Part shown: positions 1-9,261 of the stretch, one piece after another | Position numbering within the stretch: position 1 is the first letter of the stretch | Layout of the letters: each line of letters begins with the position of its first letter | Source: Streptomyces sp. QL37 | GTDB lineage: Bacteria > Actinomycetota > Actinomycetes > Streptomycetales > Streptomycetaceae | DNA: 64,000 nt | Direction of reading: 5' to 3' | NCBI RefSeq assembly: GCF_002941025.1 | Contig: NZ_PTJS01000001.1 | Location: 8,707,064 to 8,771,063, forward strand | Position numbers and translations under genes: made by a program | Notes under the pieces: generated by a model | The model's input: only the letters and a program-made list of their open reading frames with translations | Databases searched by the model: none | Told to the model about the DNA's origin: nothing

Positions 1-641
1 GCCCGCTTCCCGGCTGGGAGCGTGCTTCAGCGGCCCCGGTAAGGGACCCGGATCGCCCCCGGGCTCCCTGATATCCCTTGTCGGCCCACGTCCGGATGCC
101 AGCACGGGTGAGCGCTTCGATGATGCCGTAGGTGCGTGCGGCCTTGATGTCGTGGACGGCACCTGGGAGGGAGGTGAGGCCCAGAGCAGGCGTCCGAACG
201 CGTCCGCGATGACCTGGATGTTCATGCCATGGCGCTTGTGCTTGGCAGAGTAGTAGGGGCGGTCGGCGGCAATGCGGTCGATGCGCAGCAAGGTGCCGTC
301 CAGGATCACGAATGCCTTGTTGGCGGCGACGGTCACGGCCTGCTGGAGGGCGGGGGCGAGAGCAGCCAGGACCTCAACCGCCTCGACGATGTACCGGTAG
401 ACGGTGGCCAGCCCGATCCCGAAGCCGGCCGCGAGCTGGGCGTACGTGTGCCCGCAGCGCAGATGGGCCAGCGCCAGCGCGTGCCGCGCTCACGACGCCG
501 GGCTCTCAGCAGGCCTGACAGGTAGCGCAGGGTCGAGTTGCACAGATCGATCCCCGATGGGCAGACAAGCACAATAAGCTCCGGGCGGACAGATTGATCT
601 TGGTCGACAACCCATCTACCAGGAGCTTCGCCTTTCCTCAA
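1..641 (-). pseudogene. IS5-family transposase remnant
   Basis: Reading the minus strand, transposase-like segments lie in different frames. The N-terminal part (LIVLVCPSGIDLCNSTLRYL) is near 560-600, the helix-turn-helix part (HLRCGHTYAQLAAGFGIG) and the first catalytic block (FVILDGTLLRIDRIAADRPY) follow, and the late block ADKGYQGA lies near 75-100. At least two frame changes interrupt it and the window edge cuts off the C-terminus. It is of the IS5/DDE_Tnp_4 type by motif. It cannot make a functional transposase as it stands and marks an old insertion. Confidence 0.75.
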
Positions 642-894
642 CGCGGGCTTCAGTCAACCGACTTGCTACGCAACCAGGTTGGAAAAGCCTCACGGCCTAG
701 CCGTCACCGAGGTGAGCTGACTTCGGCCGACCCTCTTGCCGACACGACCGCTTTAGGTAAACGACGCACTTACAACGGAGAGGGAGCCGCCGCCGGGCCA
801 ATAAGCAGCCTCCCTTGTTCAAACTGGCCTTCAGCCGACCAGTCCAGCGGCTGGCCTTCTCCCACATCCCGAGCCCTGCACCCGTGTGGCGCGC

Positions 895-1506
895 CTACTG
901 AGCAGATGCAGACGTCTCGGAGGTAGGCGTGGCGGCGGTGACAGGGGTGTAGTACACGGAGCGGCCCTGCTTGGAGCGTTCCAGGAGACCGCGGGCAACT
1001 CCTTGCTCAAGGGAGTTACGCACGACAGTCGCCTGAACCTTGCGCTGCGGGTGGGCCTCGGTAAGCGCGGCGGCAACCTCGGCTGCGGACTTCGGCTCGC
1101 TCTGCCCGACCAGGTAACTGCCGGCCAGTGCAGCCCAGGTCTCCTCACCCGCCCCCTTGGCCGGGGCGGCCTTCCCAGCAGCTTCCTTTGTGCTGGCCTT
1201 CTTCGAAGGCTTCGCCTTGCCAGGCACCTTCTTCCGCGCTGCAGCTGCCTTCCCATTTCGCGCCGCGGGCACGGAGGCCTTCTTGCTGTCCTTGCCACTT
1301 CCTGCGGCCGACTTACCGGGCCCGCCGAGTACGACCTGCATTTTCACCAGGACCTGCTCGCCCTCCTCGAGCTGGCGGAGTTCGTCCTGCAGTCGGGCCA
1401 GTTCGGCACGCACCCGCTCCTGCTCGCTCCTGGTGACCGCGAGGTCTTCTGTGACCTTCTGCGCGTACCCTGCGGTGACTGTAGAGGTTGCAGCGAGTTG
1501 GGACAT
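895..1506 (-). CDS. Coiled-coil / Lys-Ala linker / winged-helix protein
   Basis: The predicted protein has 203 residues. Residues about 20-55 are rich in E, Q, L and R with heptad-like spacing (RVRAELARLQDELRQLEEGE) and look like a coiled coil. Residues about 65-115 are a very basic Lys/Ala/Pro linker like those of DNA-bound proteins. Residues about 120-190 look like a winged helix (SAAEVAAALTEAHPQRKVQA, then a wing-like GRSVYYTPV). The ATG at 1506 has GAGGG a few bases upstream. The most likely role is a DNA-binding accessory or chromatin-like protein. I do not recognise a named family, and the function is inferred from architecture only. Confidence 0.7.
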   Translation of the reverse strand: MSQLAATSTVTAGYAQKVTEDLAVTRSEQERVRAELARLQDELRQLEEGEQVLVKMQVVLGGPGKSAAGSGKDSKKASVPAARNGKAAAARKKVPGKAKPSKKASTKEAAGKAAPAKGAGEETWAALAGSYLVGQSEPKSAAEVAAALTEAHPQRKVQATVVRNSLEQGVARGLLERSKQGRSVYYTPVTAATPTSETSASAQ

Positions 1507-1911
1507 GAGGCCCTCATTTTCCGTATATGAATGGGGATGATCCTCCGATGCTACTCACATACCGCTTGGACAACCTCCCTGCGATGCCTTCACGACCCGC
1601 CTGACATCCCTGCGCTGACCCTGAACGAAGGTGGCACGGTACATCTCGGTGGGCCCCAGCACACCCACCGGAAGTCTTGCGAAGCGCAGTTCTGGCATCA
1701 GGCAGTTCCTGTTAAGGGTCCCGTCCCCGTCTCGCCTCGACAGGACGTTACCGTCGAAGGACCTGTAACCGTTCGAAAAGAGCGCGAGATTGCCCGGCTG
1801 AGCCCCTCGCCTCATGCCGCCAGCCGAGCGGTTTCCAAGTCCTCGTCCACCCCCCATCGAGGGGCCCTCAAGGTTGCGGCCATAGCCTGAGAGATCGAGT
1901 CGCTGCCCCTG
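1507..1911. other. Intergenic stretch without a supported gene
   Basis: Both strands contain only short frames with unbiased third positions and no good ribosome binding site. It should hold the promoter of the minus-strand coiled-coil gene and the 3' end region of the minus-strand gene at 1912. I see no clear hairpin or repeat. Confidence 0.5.
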
Positions 1912-2946
1912 TCACGGCTCGTCATCGGCGAGCGGATCAGGCCAAGAGAGCGCCCACCGAACGTCACCGGAGGCAGCCTCGAACGTCCATGACCGCAGGA
2001 ACCTCGTGTCGATCAGCAGGTCAAGAACCTGTGGCAGTTGAGGCAGGGCAAGGCCGGACAGACGGCCGAGCATGTCTTGATCCACGGCTGCGTGAGCAGA
2101 GCCGGCAGTGTGATGCGCGCCGAGCACCAGTGCGAGCAGCCTGGGGGCCGTGCCGAGCAGGCGGAGTTGACGCCCTGCGCAGACACGTAGAGCCCAGTCG
2201 GCCGCCCGGGTCCGACTGTGCCGTCCGGGAGCCTGCGTGCGCACGGTGGGGTCCAGCAGCCGCGCGGCAAACCCTCGCTGAGGGCTGTCCGGCCGTACAT
2301 CCTGGAGGCACAGCCAACCTGCCAATTCCAGTGCTTGATGCGGGGCGGCGTCCGGACCCAGCCGCATCCCGCGTACGAGGCCGGTGGGGATGTGCACGTC
2401 GCCGCTGCAGGTCGAGCGCAGAGCGCACTGCAACGCGAGCAAGCGCGTAGCCGCAGAGGCCTTGGCGGGTAGGGCGGCAGCGAGGTAGCTGAGCATCTCG
2501 CGCACCCGAACCTCTTCGGTGAGACCGTTCAGCGTCCTGCGGCGCCGGGCCGGGAAAGTAGAGGGCGGGTTGGGTACTGAGGTATCCGGGACGACCGCCG
2601 CGTGTTCGGTCGCTCCCGCGCACGCGGCACAGGTGTCCGCGAGGCGCCACTGCCGACCGCCGCGCTCCCAGGCCAGGACGAGCAGAATGCCCCCGGCGCA
2701 TCCGCGGTGCCTCGGGTGCCACCTGCAGCCGCGTGCGTGACACTGACAGGTGCGCAGGTGGGCGGGCAGCGCGTCGCTGCGCGCATGCTGAGCCAGGTGG
2801 GCCATCGCCGCTTCGTGCGCTGAGGCGCGGACGGGTGCGGTTCCGGACGAGGGGCACCTTGAGCAGACGAGCACGGGACCGCCGCGCTCGGGGCGTAGTT
2901 CCACCATCCAGGTGCGCTGCACTTGCTGCATCGTGCACTGCCTCAT
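1912..2946 (-). CDS. Cys-rich hypothetical protein (putative zinc binding)
   Basis: This gene encodes about 344 residues from the ATG at 2946, which has GGAGG about 12 bases upstream; the longer frame to 2979 would need a TTG start. The N-terminal third carries repeated Cys/His pairs (CSRC, CQCHARGCRWH, CAACAG), suggesting one or more zinc sites. The rest is a helical Leu/Ala/Arg-rich domain without a motif I recognise. It is transcribed divergently from a small XRE regulator, with three operator-like repeats between them, so it is probably that regulator's target. Proteins of this look occur in Streptomyces mobile or plasmid regions; no function can be assigned. Confidence 0.7.
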   Translation of the reverse strand: MRQCTMQQVQRTWMVELRPERGGPVLVCSRCPSSGTAPVRASAHEAAMAHLAQHARSDALPAHLRTCQCHARGCRWHPRHRGCAGGILLVLAWERGGRQWRLADTCAACAGATEHAAVVPDTSVPNPPSTFPARRRRTLNGLTEEVRVREMLSYLAAALPAKASAATRLLALQCALRSTCSGDVHIPTGLVRGMRLGPDAAPHQALELAGWLCLQDVRPDSPQRGFAARLLDPTVRTQAPGRHSRTRAADWALRVCAGRQLRLLGTAPRLLALVLGAHHTAGSAHAAVDQDMLGRLSGLALPQLPQVLDLLIDTRFLRSWTFEAASGDVRWALSWPDPLADDEP

Positions 2947-3024
2947 GGGGCGCGTTGTCCTCCGGTCTTCCCGTCGCAATGAGTCCGCTCCTCCCGAGGT
3001 GGCGGGGTGATTGAACGCACCGTA

Positions 3025-3107
3025 GTGCAGACCTCTGCCCTATGTAGCGGCGCGACGACCTGCGAAAATAGGGCAGAAGTCTGCACTGACAGGGCAGGGG
3101 TCTGCAC
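3025..3107. promoter_or_regulatory. Three copies of a 17-bp operator-like repeat
   Basis: AGGGCAGAAGTCTGCAC lies at 3070-3086 and AGGGCAGGGGTCTGCAC at 3091-3107. An inverted copy, GTGCAGACCTCTGCCCT, lies at 3025-3041. Each copy is itself an imperfect dyad (GGGCAGA facing TCTGCAC). The two direct copies start 21 bp apart, two helical turns. The group fills the gap between the minus-strand Cys-rich gene and the plus-strand XRE gene. It most likely forms the operator for autoregulation and control of the divergent gene; an iteron function is a weaker alternative. Confidence 0.7.
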
Positions 3108-3121
3108 CATCGGATGGTGGG

Positions 3122-3385
3122 GTGACAACCTTCCCGCCCGATCCGAACCTCACCGCCCTCCGCCAGGAACTGGCTCGGCTGAGGAGTGAGCGCGGCTGGA
3201 CCTACGACGAACTCGCCGACCGTACCGGCCTGGCCAGGCGCACCCTCATCGAAATCGAGCAGGGCCGCACCATCGGATCGCTCAAGACCTGGCACGCCAT
3301 CGCCCACGCCTTCGGCGTCCCCGTCGACCACCTCATCGCCCGCCTCTGCGAAGACCACGAGCCGCCGGCCGACCCCACCGCCTGA
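3122..3385 (+). CDS. Small XRE-family helix-turn-helix regulator
   Basis: This 87-residue protein is almost entirely one XRE (Cro/C1-type) DNA-binding domain at residues about 9-70. It contains the typical LRSERGWTYDELADRTGL helix pair, the recognition helix RTLIEIEQGR and a closing IAHAFGVPVDHL segment. It starts with GTG immediately after the third 17-bp repeat, so binding there would overlap its own promoter and leader. It is divergent from the Cys-rich gene and probably controls both. It has no extra sensory domain. Confidence 0.85.
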   Translation: MTTFPPDPNLTALRQELARLRSERGWTYDELADRTGLARRTLIEIEQGRTIGSLKTWHAIAHAFGVPVDHLIARLCEDHEPPADPTA

Positions 3386-3541
3386 CGCCCAGGCCCCATC
3401 GCGGAGAGATCACCCGATCCAGTCCACAGGCGGAACGCCAGTGCGACGAATCGCATATGCGTTCCGTGATGTTGAACCGTTCGCGGGACACTCCGGCACG
3501 TTCCCCGCAGTACAGGCGTGTCCTTTGGCACCTTCGCCGCC

Positions 3542-4411
3542 ATGTGCTCCGCCACGGCCTCATCCGGCCGCCGATGGGACGGCACCCCCGCCCGCCCCTC
3601 ACACTCACGCGCCCTGCGCGTCACCCACGACAGTCCCACCCGTCTCCTCCGCAACGCGCAGCCCGGCCACTGCCGCGACTGCGGCAACCGCATCGACCAG
3701 TACCCATGGACGGACTCTGCCGACGGCGTCCGCGTGGTCCCCCTCCACCCCCAGGAGCTCCCCGCCGCGGCCGTCCCGGCCACCGCCCGCTGGCACGTCA
3801 GCTCGGGCACCGCTCACCCCGCCCACGACGGCACTCCCTGGTGCCGCATCCCGCACACCGCCCTGTGCCCCGCACGCCCCGCCCCTGCGGCTCTCACCCC
3901 GCAGCTCACCACGCTGCGCCGCCACCTGGCCCTGCACACTCGACGCCTGATCAACAATGGCGCCTTCACGCCCCCGGCCGCCTCGTCCGCCCCATCGCCC
4001 ACCGCGCCCTGCAGGCACGCAAGGCCCGTCGTCCGTCTTCTATGCTCCCGCTATCTCGCCCCACACCCCATCGGCGCCATCCGATGCGTTTCCCAGACCC
4101 GACAACGCCATCGCTGCACTTGCCCGGTCCTCAACCCCAGCACCCCCGGCGGCACCTGGACACTTCGTCCTGTACCAATCCCAGGACTGCACCCCTTTTC
4201 CCCGGCGAGGCTGATGGCCGTCTACGACCTCACCCACCTGCCCTACACAGAGCAACTGCGATGGCGTCATCAGCACTGCCCCGACCATGCCGCCCCAGGG
4301 GCGGCTGATCTCGCCCTTGCCGAGTGGGAGCCCTTCGACCCGGTTCTGCACCACCAGCACATCCATCCGCGGCTGCCCGACCGCCCCCACACGCGCCACT
4401 ACCGAGCATGA
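3542..4411 (+). CDS. DUF6083 domain-containing protein
   Basis: The protein has about 289 residues from the ATG at 3542; a GTG at 3518 is an alternative and neither has a strong ribosome binding site. It matches my memory of the Streptomyces DUF6083 family. It has a CRDCGNRI zinc-ribbon-like start, the VRVVPLHPQELPAAAVPA and WHVSSGTAHPAHDGTPW blocks, LCPARPAP, a central helical block, and the C-terminal MAVYDLTHLPYTEQLRWR. Paired cysteines suggest metal binding. The family is common beside regulators in actinobacterial accessory regions, and its function is unknown. Confidence 0.7.
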   Translation: MCSATASSGRRWDGTPARPSHSRALRVTHDSPTRLLRNAQPGHCRDCGNRIDQYPWTDSADGVRVVPLHPQELPAAAVPATARWHVSSGTAHPAHDGTPWCRIPHTALCPARPAPAALTPQLTTLRRHLALHTRRLINNGAFTPPAASSAPSPTAPCRHARPVVRLLCSRYLAPHPIGAIRCVSQTRQRHRCTCPVLNPSTPGGTWTLRPVPIPGLHPFSPARLMAVYDLTHLPYTEQLRWRHQHCPDHAAPGAADLALAEWEPFDPVLHHQHIHPRLPDRPHTRHYRA

Positions 4412-4474
4412 CCACCCCTGTGCAGCCGCTCCCTATCCCGCATCCACAGTGGCCTGTCCTCCCACCAAACCGAC

Positions 4475-6034
4475 ATGGAGCCCTCCCCGGTGCTGACCCT
4501 GACCGACGAACAGACCGACGCCGCCGACCGCTTCCACGCCGGCGACCACCTCGCCCTCCAAGCAGGCGCAGGCACCGGCAAGACCAGCACCCTCGCACTG
4601 TTGGCGTCCCGCACCCACCGCACTGGCCGCTATCTCGCTTACAACAAGGCCATCGCCCAGGACGCCGCCGCACGCTTCCCCGCAACCGTCACCTGCAAGA
4701 CCGCCCACGCCCTCGCCTACGCCGCGATCGGCCACCGCTACCGCACCCGCCTGAACGGGCCCCGCCAGCCCAGCTGGAAAACCGGACACGACCTCGGCAT
4801 CACAAAAACCATCCGCATCGGCGACAGGGACCTCTCACCCCGCGCCCTGTCCTACGCGACCCTGCGCACCGTCACCCGCTTCTGCCACACCGCAGACCCA
4901 GACATTGCAAACCACCACGTCCCCAGACTGCGCGGCCTCGAAGACGCCGACCACCAGAGCCAACTCGCCTCAGTAGTCATGCCCTTCGCCCGAAGGGCGT
5001 GGGCCGAGCTTCAGAGCCCCGATGCCGGCGCTGTCCGCTTCGACCACGACCACTACCTCAAAATCTGGGCACTGACCGAACCGAAGATCCCCGCAGACTT
5101 CCTCCTCCTCGACGAAGCGCAGGACACCAACCCCGTCGTCGAGCAGATCTTCAACGCCCAAAGAGACCATGCCCAGCTCGTCATGGTCGGAGACTCAGCC
5201 CAAGCCATCTACCAGTGGCGGGGCGCCCGTGACGTCATGACTACCTTCCACGGGACACCCCTGACGCTGTCGAAGTCCTTCCGCTTCGGCCCCAGACTCG
5301 CCACCGAAGCCAACCGCTGGCTCGCCCTCGCCGACGCGCCCCTGCGCCTCGCAGGCACGGACACCATCCCCACCGCCCTTGGGCCGGTCGAGAAGCCCGA
5401 CGCCATCCTGTGCCGGACCAACGTAGGCGCCGTGCGCGAAGTCATCCAACTCCTTGAGGCGGGACGCCGCGTCGCGCTGACTGGAGGAGGTGAAGCGCTA
5501 CGAGCGCTCGCTCGCGCGGCCGATGACCTTAAGGATGGCCGACAGACCTCCCACCCCGAACTTCTACTCTTCCCAACCTGGGGTGACCTGCAGGACTACG
5601 CAGGAAACGATCCTGCCGGAGGGGACTTGCAGCCCCTCGTCGATCTTGTCGACACCCATGGCACCGGAGCGATCCTCAACGTCGTTAACCTCCTCGCCCG
5701 CGAGGACACGGCCGACGTCACCGTCTCAACCGCACACAAAGCCAAGGGCCGTGAATGGAACAGCGTAAAGATCGCTGACGACTTCACACCGCCCCGCGAC
5801 AGAGACGAGAAAGACAGCAATGGCGAGCCCGTTCCGCACCCGATCGACGAATCCGAGGCCCGACTCGCCTATGTCGCCGTCACCCGTGCCCGTCAACAGC
5901 TCGACCTGGGAGGGCTGTCGTGGGTCAACAATCATCCCGACGGGACACCCACCCCTCAGCGGCCGCTGGGCCATACACCGCTGGCCGGCCCTGCGGGCCT
6001 CGTCCGCACGCGACGGGCCACGGGTAGCTGTTGA
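4475..6034 (+). CDS. UvrD/Rep-like superfamily 1 DNA helicase
   Basis: The protein has 519 residues. It shows Walker A GAGTGKT at 31-37, motif II DEAQD near 213, motif III-like VGDSAQAIYQWRGA, motif IV LSKSFRFGP, motif V VSTAHKAKGREW near 417 and motif VI YVAVTRAR near the C-terminus. It should be an ATP-driven 3'-5' DNA helicase or translocase. It is shorter than housekeeping UvrD or PcrA (about 700 residues or more) and lacks large 1B/2B insertions. It stands alone after the DUF6083 gene. An OLD nuclease in the window lies 36 kb away, so it is not an obvious Gabija pair. Confidence 0.9.
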   Translation: MEPSPVLTLTDEQTDAADRFHAGDHLALQAGAGTGKTSTLALLASRTHRTGRYLAYNKAIAQDAAARFPATVTCKTAHALAYAAIGHRYRTRLNGPRQPSWKTGHDLGITKTIRIGDRDLSPRALSYATLRTVTRFCHTADPDIANHHVPRLRGLEDADHQSQLASVVMPFARRAWAELQSPDAGAVRFDHDHYLKIWALTEPKIPADFLLLDEAQDTNPVVEQIFNAQRDHAQLVMVGDSAQAIYQWRGARDVMTTFHGTPLTLSKSFRFGPRLATEANRWLALADAPLRLAGTDTIPTALGPVEKPDAILCRTNVGAVREVIQLLEAGRRVALTGGGEALRALARAADDLKDGRQTSHPELLLFPTWGDLQDYAGNDPAGGDLQPLVDLVDTHGTGAILNVVNLLAREDTADVTVSTAHKAKGREWNSVKIADDFTPPRDRDEKDSNGEPVPHPIDESEARLAYVAVTRARQQLDLGGLSWVNNHPDGTPTPQRPLGHTPLAGPAGLVRTRRATGSC

Positions 6035-6684
6035 TGCCAGCCGCAGGGTGGGTGGTCACCCATCGAGGGTGAGAGTACCCGCAGGGGCCCAGCGCAGCGC
6101 CGCAGCGGCACGACCGGGGTCTCCCTCGCAGCGGCCCACGCCAGGCACCCGGGCCCGGAGGCCGATCAGGAGTTCCTCTGGGCCGGGGCTCTGGCGCTCT
6201 GGCTGAACGGATCGACTGCGCGGCGGTATGGCTGTGAACGCCTGTTGGCCCTCACCGACATCGGCAGGAGCGAAAGTTTGGGAAGAGGGTGCTGCTGTCT
6301 CTCTGTCGCCGCTATGCGTGGGGCGACAGCTGTTCCGGGGCGGCGCTGTTCGTTGGGGGAGCCCTCTGAGGGCTGATTCGCGGGTGTGATGTGCGGGCGG
6401 TGGTGTGGGGCTGGTGGGGTTAGCGCAGCTCAGACACCTATTGCGATCTTGCGGTAACGTTCCGTCAATATTTTTTGAGATTCCCCTGGACGTTTCAGGC
6501 GGCTGTGACGGCATTAGGGATGAGAGCGGCACGCTCTCCCGGGCCTGATGGGGGACAGTGGTCCGGCGAAGCGAAAGGACCGCATGTGCGACGGCAACGA
6601 GGCGATCGAATGCCTGGGGGGAATCCGGCACCGCGCAGCACCTCCGTACACCTTCCCGACGCGCGCCGAGCCGCGAACGCCCCG

Positions 6685-7254
6685 ATGAAGGACGCCCACC
6701 TGCTGTCGGATATGGTGACGCCCGATGAGTTCCCGCTGATCTACGACTCGTTCGTCCTGGCCAAGCGGGACCACTACGTCGCCTACGCATCAGCCTTCCT
6801 CGGCTCGCTTGAGGACGCCCGCGACGTCGTCAACGAGGTCTTCTTCAAGATCTACCTCCGATGGGACGACGTCCTGGCATCCGCCAACAGCGGCGCCTAC
6901 GGATGGAAAATCCTGCGCGATGCCCTTGTGGACGCCCTCCGCAGACGTGACCGCCGCCCCAGCCATCCGGCCGGTCTGGACCTGGACATTCTTCCCGCCG
7001 TCACGGACGCGGGCATCGAACAGGCCGAACTGCGGCCGCAGATCAACCACGCCCTTCACGCACTGCCCGAACGCCAGCGCACCTGCGTCACCCTCCACTA
7101 CCTCTTGGACCGCTCCATCAAAGAAGTAGCCGACCTCACCGGCGTGCAGCCCTCCACCGTCCGCTCCCACCTTGCCGCCGCCCGACCCGCCCTCCAAGCC
7201 CTGCTCGCCGACCTCTCCGACACCCCGCCCACACAGAAAGGCCGCGAAGAATGA
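6685..7254 (+). CDS. ECF-like sigma-70 family RNA polymerase sigma factor
   Basis: Region 2 is recognisable at about residues 10-90 (YASAFLGSLEDARDVVNEVF followed by a WDDVLASANSGAYGWKILRD block). Region 4 is at about 115-175 (LPERQRTCVTLHYL, then KEVADLTGVQPSTVRSHL, a clear helix-turn-helix). I chose the ATG at 6685 because homology begins just after it. In-frame starts at 6610 (ATG) and 6586 (GTG, with AAAGGA upstream) are possible. Its stop overlaps the start of the next gene by four bases, which implies translational coupling to a partner that might be a regulator. Confidence 0.8.
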   Translation: MKDAHLLSDMVTPDEFPLIYDSFVLAKRDHYVAYASAFLGSLEDARDVVNEVFFKIYLRWDDVLASANSGAYGWKILRDALVDALRRRDRRPSHPAGLDLDILPAVTDAGIEQAELRPQINHALHALPERQRTCVTLHYLLDRSIKEVADLTGVQPSTVRSHLAAARPALQALLADLSDTPPTQKGREE

Positions 7255-7952
7255 TTGAGAACATCCTGCGCGGAGTGCGGATCCGCACCCCCGAATACAC
7301 CCAGGAACACCGCGCCGAGGACGACCTCAGACTGAGGCAGCGCATCGCGCAGGTCAACGAACGGCGAAACCGCGCCGACCAGTTCCGCGCCCACGGATGG
7401 CTGGCCCCCAGCTCACCCGAACTGACCTGCCTCCAGCTGGCGTCCGCATCCCCGGCCGGCAGGGCCGTCAAGACACGCATCGAGCGAGACCTGGCCGATC
7501 TGTGCCGCATGGTCATCACAGCCCCCGGATGCAAGGAACGGCTGATCGAGTTCGTCGACGCCGCCCGGCCCACTGATCAGGTAGGCGCCCGTGTCTTCGG
7601 CTGCATGCTCCTCCTGGGCGGCCACGAGGACGGCGCACGCTTCTGGTGGGGCTTCGCGGCCGGCGTCGGTGACGGCACCGCCGCCTACGCGCTCTTCCTC
7701 AACGGCCTGCTGCGCGATGACCCCGACGCAGCCACCCGCTGCTACCTGGACTGGCGAGGCAAGGACTTCACCCCCGACAAGGACTGGGAGCCAGTACGAC
7801 CTGGCAGAGTCGAGACCGCCCTCGAGCAACAGATCGACAGCCACGTACGGGAAGTCACCGCCGGCCCGAAAGCGCAGCATGTCCCCATTCCCGAGGGCTA
7901 CCTCCAAGACGTCACCCAGGAACAGCGCGACGAGCTGCTCTGTGGACGCTGA
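7251..7952 (+). CDS. Hypothetical protein coupled to the sigma factor
   Basis: The start ATG overlaps the sigma-factor stop (ATGA), so the two are translated together. The 233-residue product is soluble and helical. It has a charged N-terminus (EHRAEDDLRLRQRIAQVNER) and a central Gly/Trp-rich segment (GGHEDGARFWWGFAAGVGDG) followed by ALFLNGLLRDDP. It has no membrane segment and no zinc-binding anti-sigma motif. I do not recognise the family. The coupling makes a role in the sigma pathway plausible, but this is inferred from position only. Confidence 0.75.
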   Translation: MIENILRGVRIRTPEYTQEHRAEDDLRLRQRIAQVNERRNRADQFRAHGWLAPSSPELTCLQLASASPAGRAVKTRIERDLADLCRMVITAPGCKERLIEFVDAARPTDQVGARVFGCMLLLGGHEDGARFWWGFAAGVGDGTAAYALFLNGLLRDDPDAATRCYLDWRGKDFTPDKDWEPVRPGRVETALEQQIDSHVREVTAGPKAQHVPIPEGYLQDVTQEQRDELLCGR

Positions 7953-7960
7953 ACCCCAGA

Positions 7961-7978
7961 GCCAGGGGAGACCCTGGC
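7961..7978 (+). terminator. Short hairpin after the sigma-factor operon
   Basis: GCCAGGG and CCCTGGC form a perfect 7-bp stem with a GAGA loop, 8 bases after the stop codon at 7952. There is no U-tract, which is common for actinobacterial terminators. It is short, so the call is tentative. Confidence 0.4.
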
Positions 7979-9261
7979 CGAGCTCACGGCCCGCGACGCC
8001 TCATTGCGTCGGCTCCGCCGGGCCGAACTTGCCGTGTGAAAGAGGGAGCGCGTGGACAGACATCCGTCGTACCTTGACGAAAGGCCGGAAAGAACTCCGA
8101 CAGCACACAGAGCAGTCGCCGCCCCGGACGCCTCCCTGCACGGCTCAAGAGGCTGCTTGTCCTGCGGCCGGAGTGCCGGCTTCGAGGCCGCAACGTCCAG
8201 TGCCGCCCGTCGGCCAGATGCCCCATGCCGCAGCCTGGCGGTCCCATCAGGTCCACCCTGCGGTCCCGGTGTGTTTCCTGGGCCGGGGATATGAAGCCCT
8301 TCCTACGAGCACTCTGAAGCCTCGTCGATGTCGGGCCCGGGTTCTGCAGGAGTGTCCCGGAGCGCACGTTGCGACGGGGTGGGCGTTCTGGGCACCAGGG
8401 CGAGGCCAGGCCCTCGGTCAGGGCTCAGAGGCGCCAGGAAAGGCCTATGGGAGAAGTTGGTGCGGCCTCTTGAGGCCGGAGCGTCTGCACCGGTCTGCTG
8501 CGAGCGCACAGCGGCTCGGGCAGGGGAAGTGTGTGCTGTCACGGACGTGTACACGCCGGGTTGTGCGCCGGTGTTACACGAGGGGGCAGATATATCTGTG
8601 CGGCAGTTGTTCGGATTCTGAGCCCTGGTAGCGAGGTCTACTCCGCATCCGAATTGCCTAACCTGTCAGCGAAATCGGATCACGGACGTCTTGTTCAGGA
8701 TCACGCGTGACCGTTTGCGACTTGTTCGGATCAGTTGCGCTCGGCCTGGGTGTGCGGGGGAGTGAAATGCACTTCGTGGGCGCTGAGCCGAGCGCTGGCT
8801 AGTGCGACTAACAGACGGTGTTGATAGCGTCGCCCGTCATCGAGGGAGTAGCGTCCCGACATACGAGGAGACCCCGGAGGGCGCCAACCACGTCCGGGGC
8901 CTTTGTACTTCGCGTGCGATCGAAGGGATTTTGCGATGCCTCCTGACCGCTTTCCCAGCTGGGAACCAAGTTCCTGGCGGGATATCGACGGTAACACGTC
9001 AGCCCTTTCCTGCCACGGGCGCAGGCCTTGCCGTGCCTCCGCGGTTACGTCGGTGCCCCGCCACGCAGCAAGCCGCTCCTAGTAGCGCCTTTTCGTTTCA
9101 TGCCTGGCTCTGACCTGCGAGCCCTTCAGCTCAAGGGCAGACGGTATGCCACCGACGGTCGGCCTACGGGCGCCCACCGCGCCATTGCTTCTTCCCCCTG
9201 ATGCCCTAACAGGTGACTCGCGGGCAGAAACGTCGCTCATCTAACCGAGGAGGAATCACCC
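7979..9261. other. Long intergenic region, no gene supported
   Basis: About 1.3 kb lack any frame with convincing codon bias, ribosome binding site or family motif on either strand. Short frames (for example 8328-8621 on the plus strand) have unbiased third positions. The stretch contains a terminator-like hairpin at 8872-8899 and, at the end, the leader of the gene at 9262. It may be decayed coding DNA, since it lies between two intact regulatory operons. Confidence 0.5.
8872..8899 (+). terminator. Terminator-like hairpin
   Basis: CCCCGGA (8872-8878) pairs with TCCGGGG (8893-8899) across a 14-base loop, followed by CCTTTGT. It is isolated in the intergenic region, so which transcript it would stop is unknown. 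Confidence 0.35.

Noticed and set aside
8328..8621. 97-codon plus-strand frame in the 7,979-9,261 gap
   Set aside because: Third positions are unbiased, there is no ribosome binding site and no family pattern.
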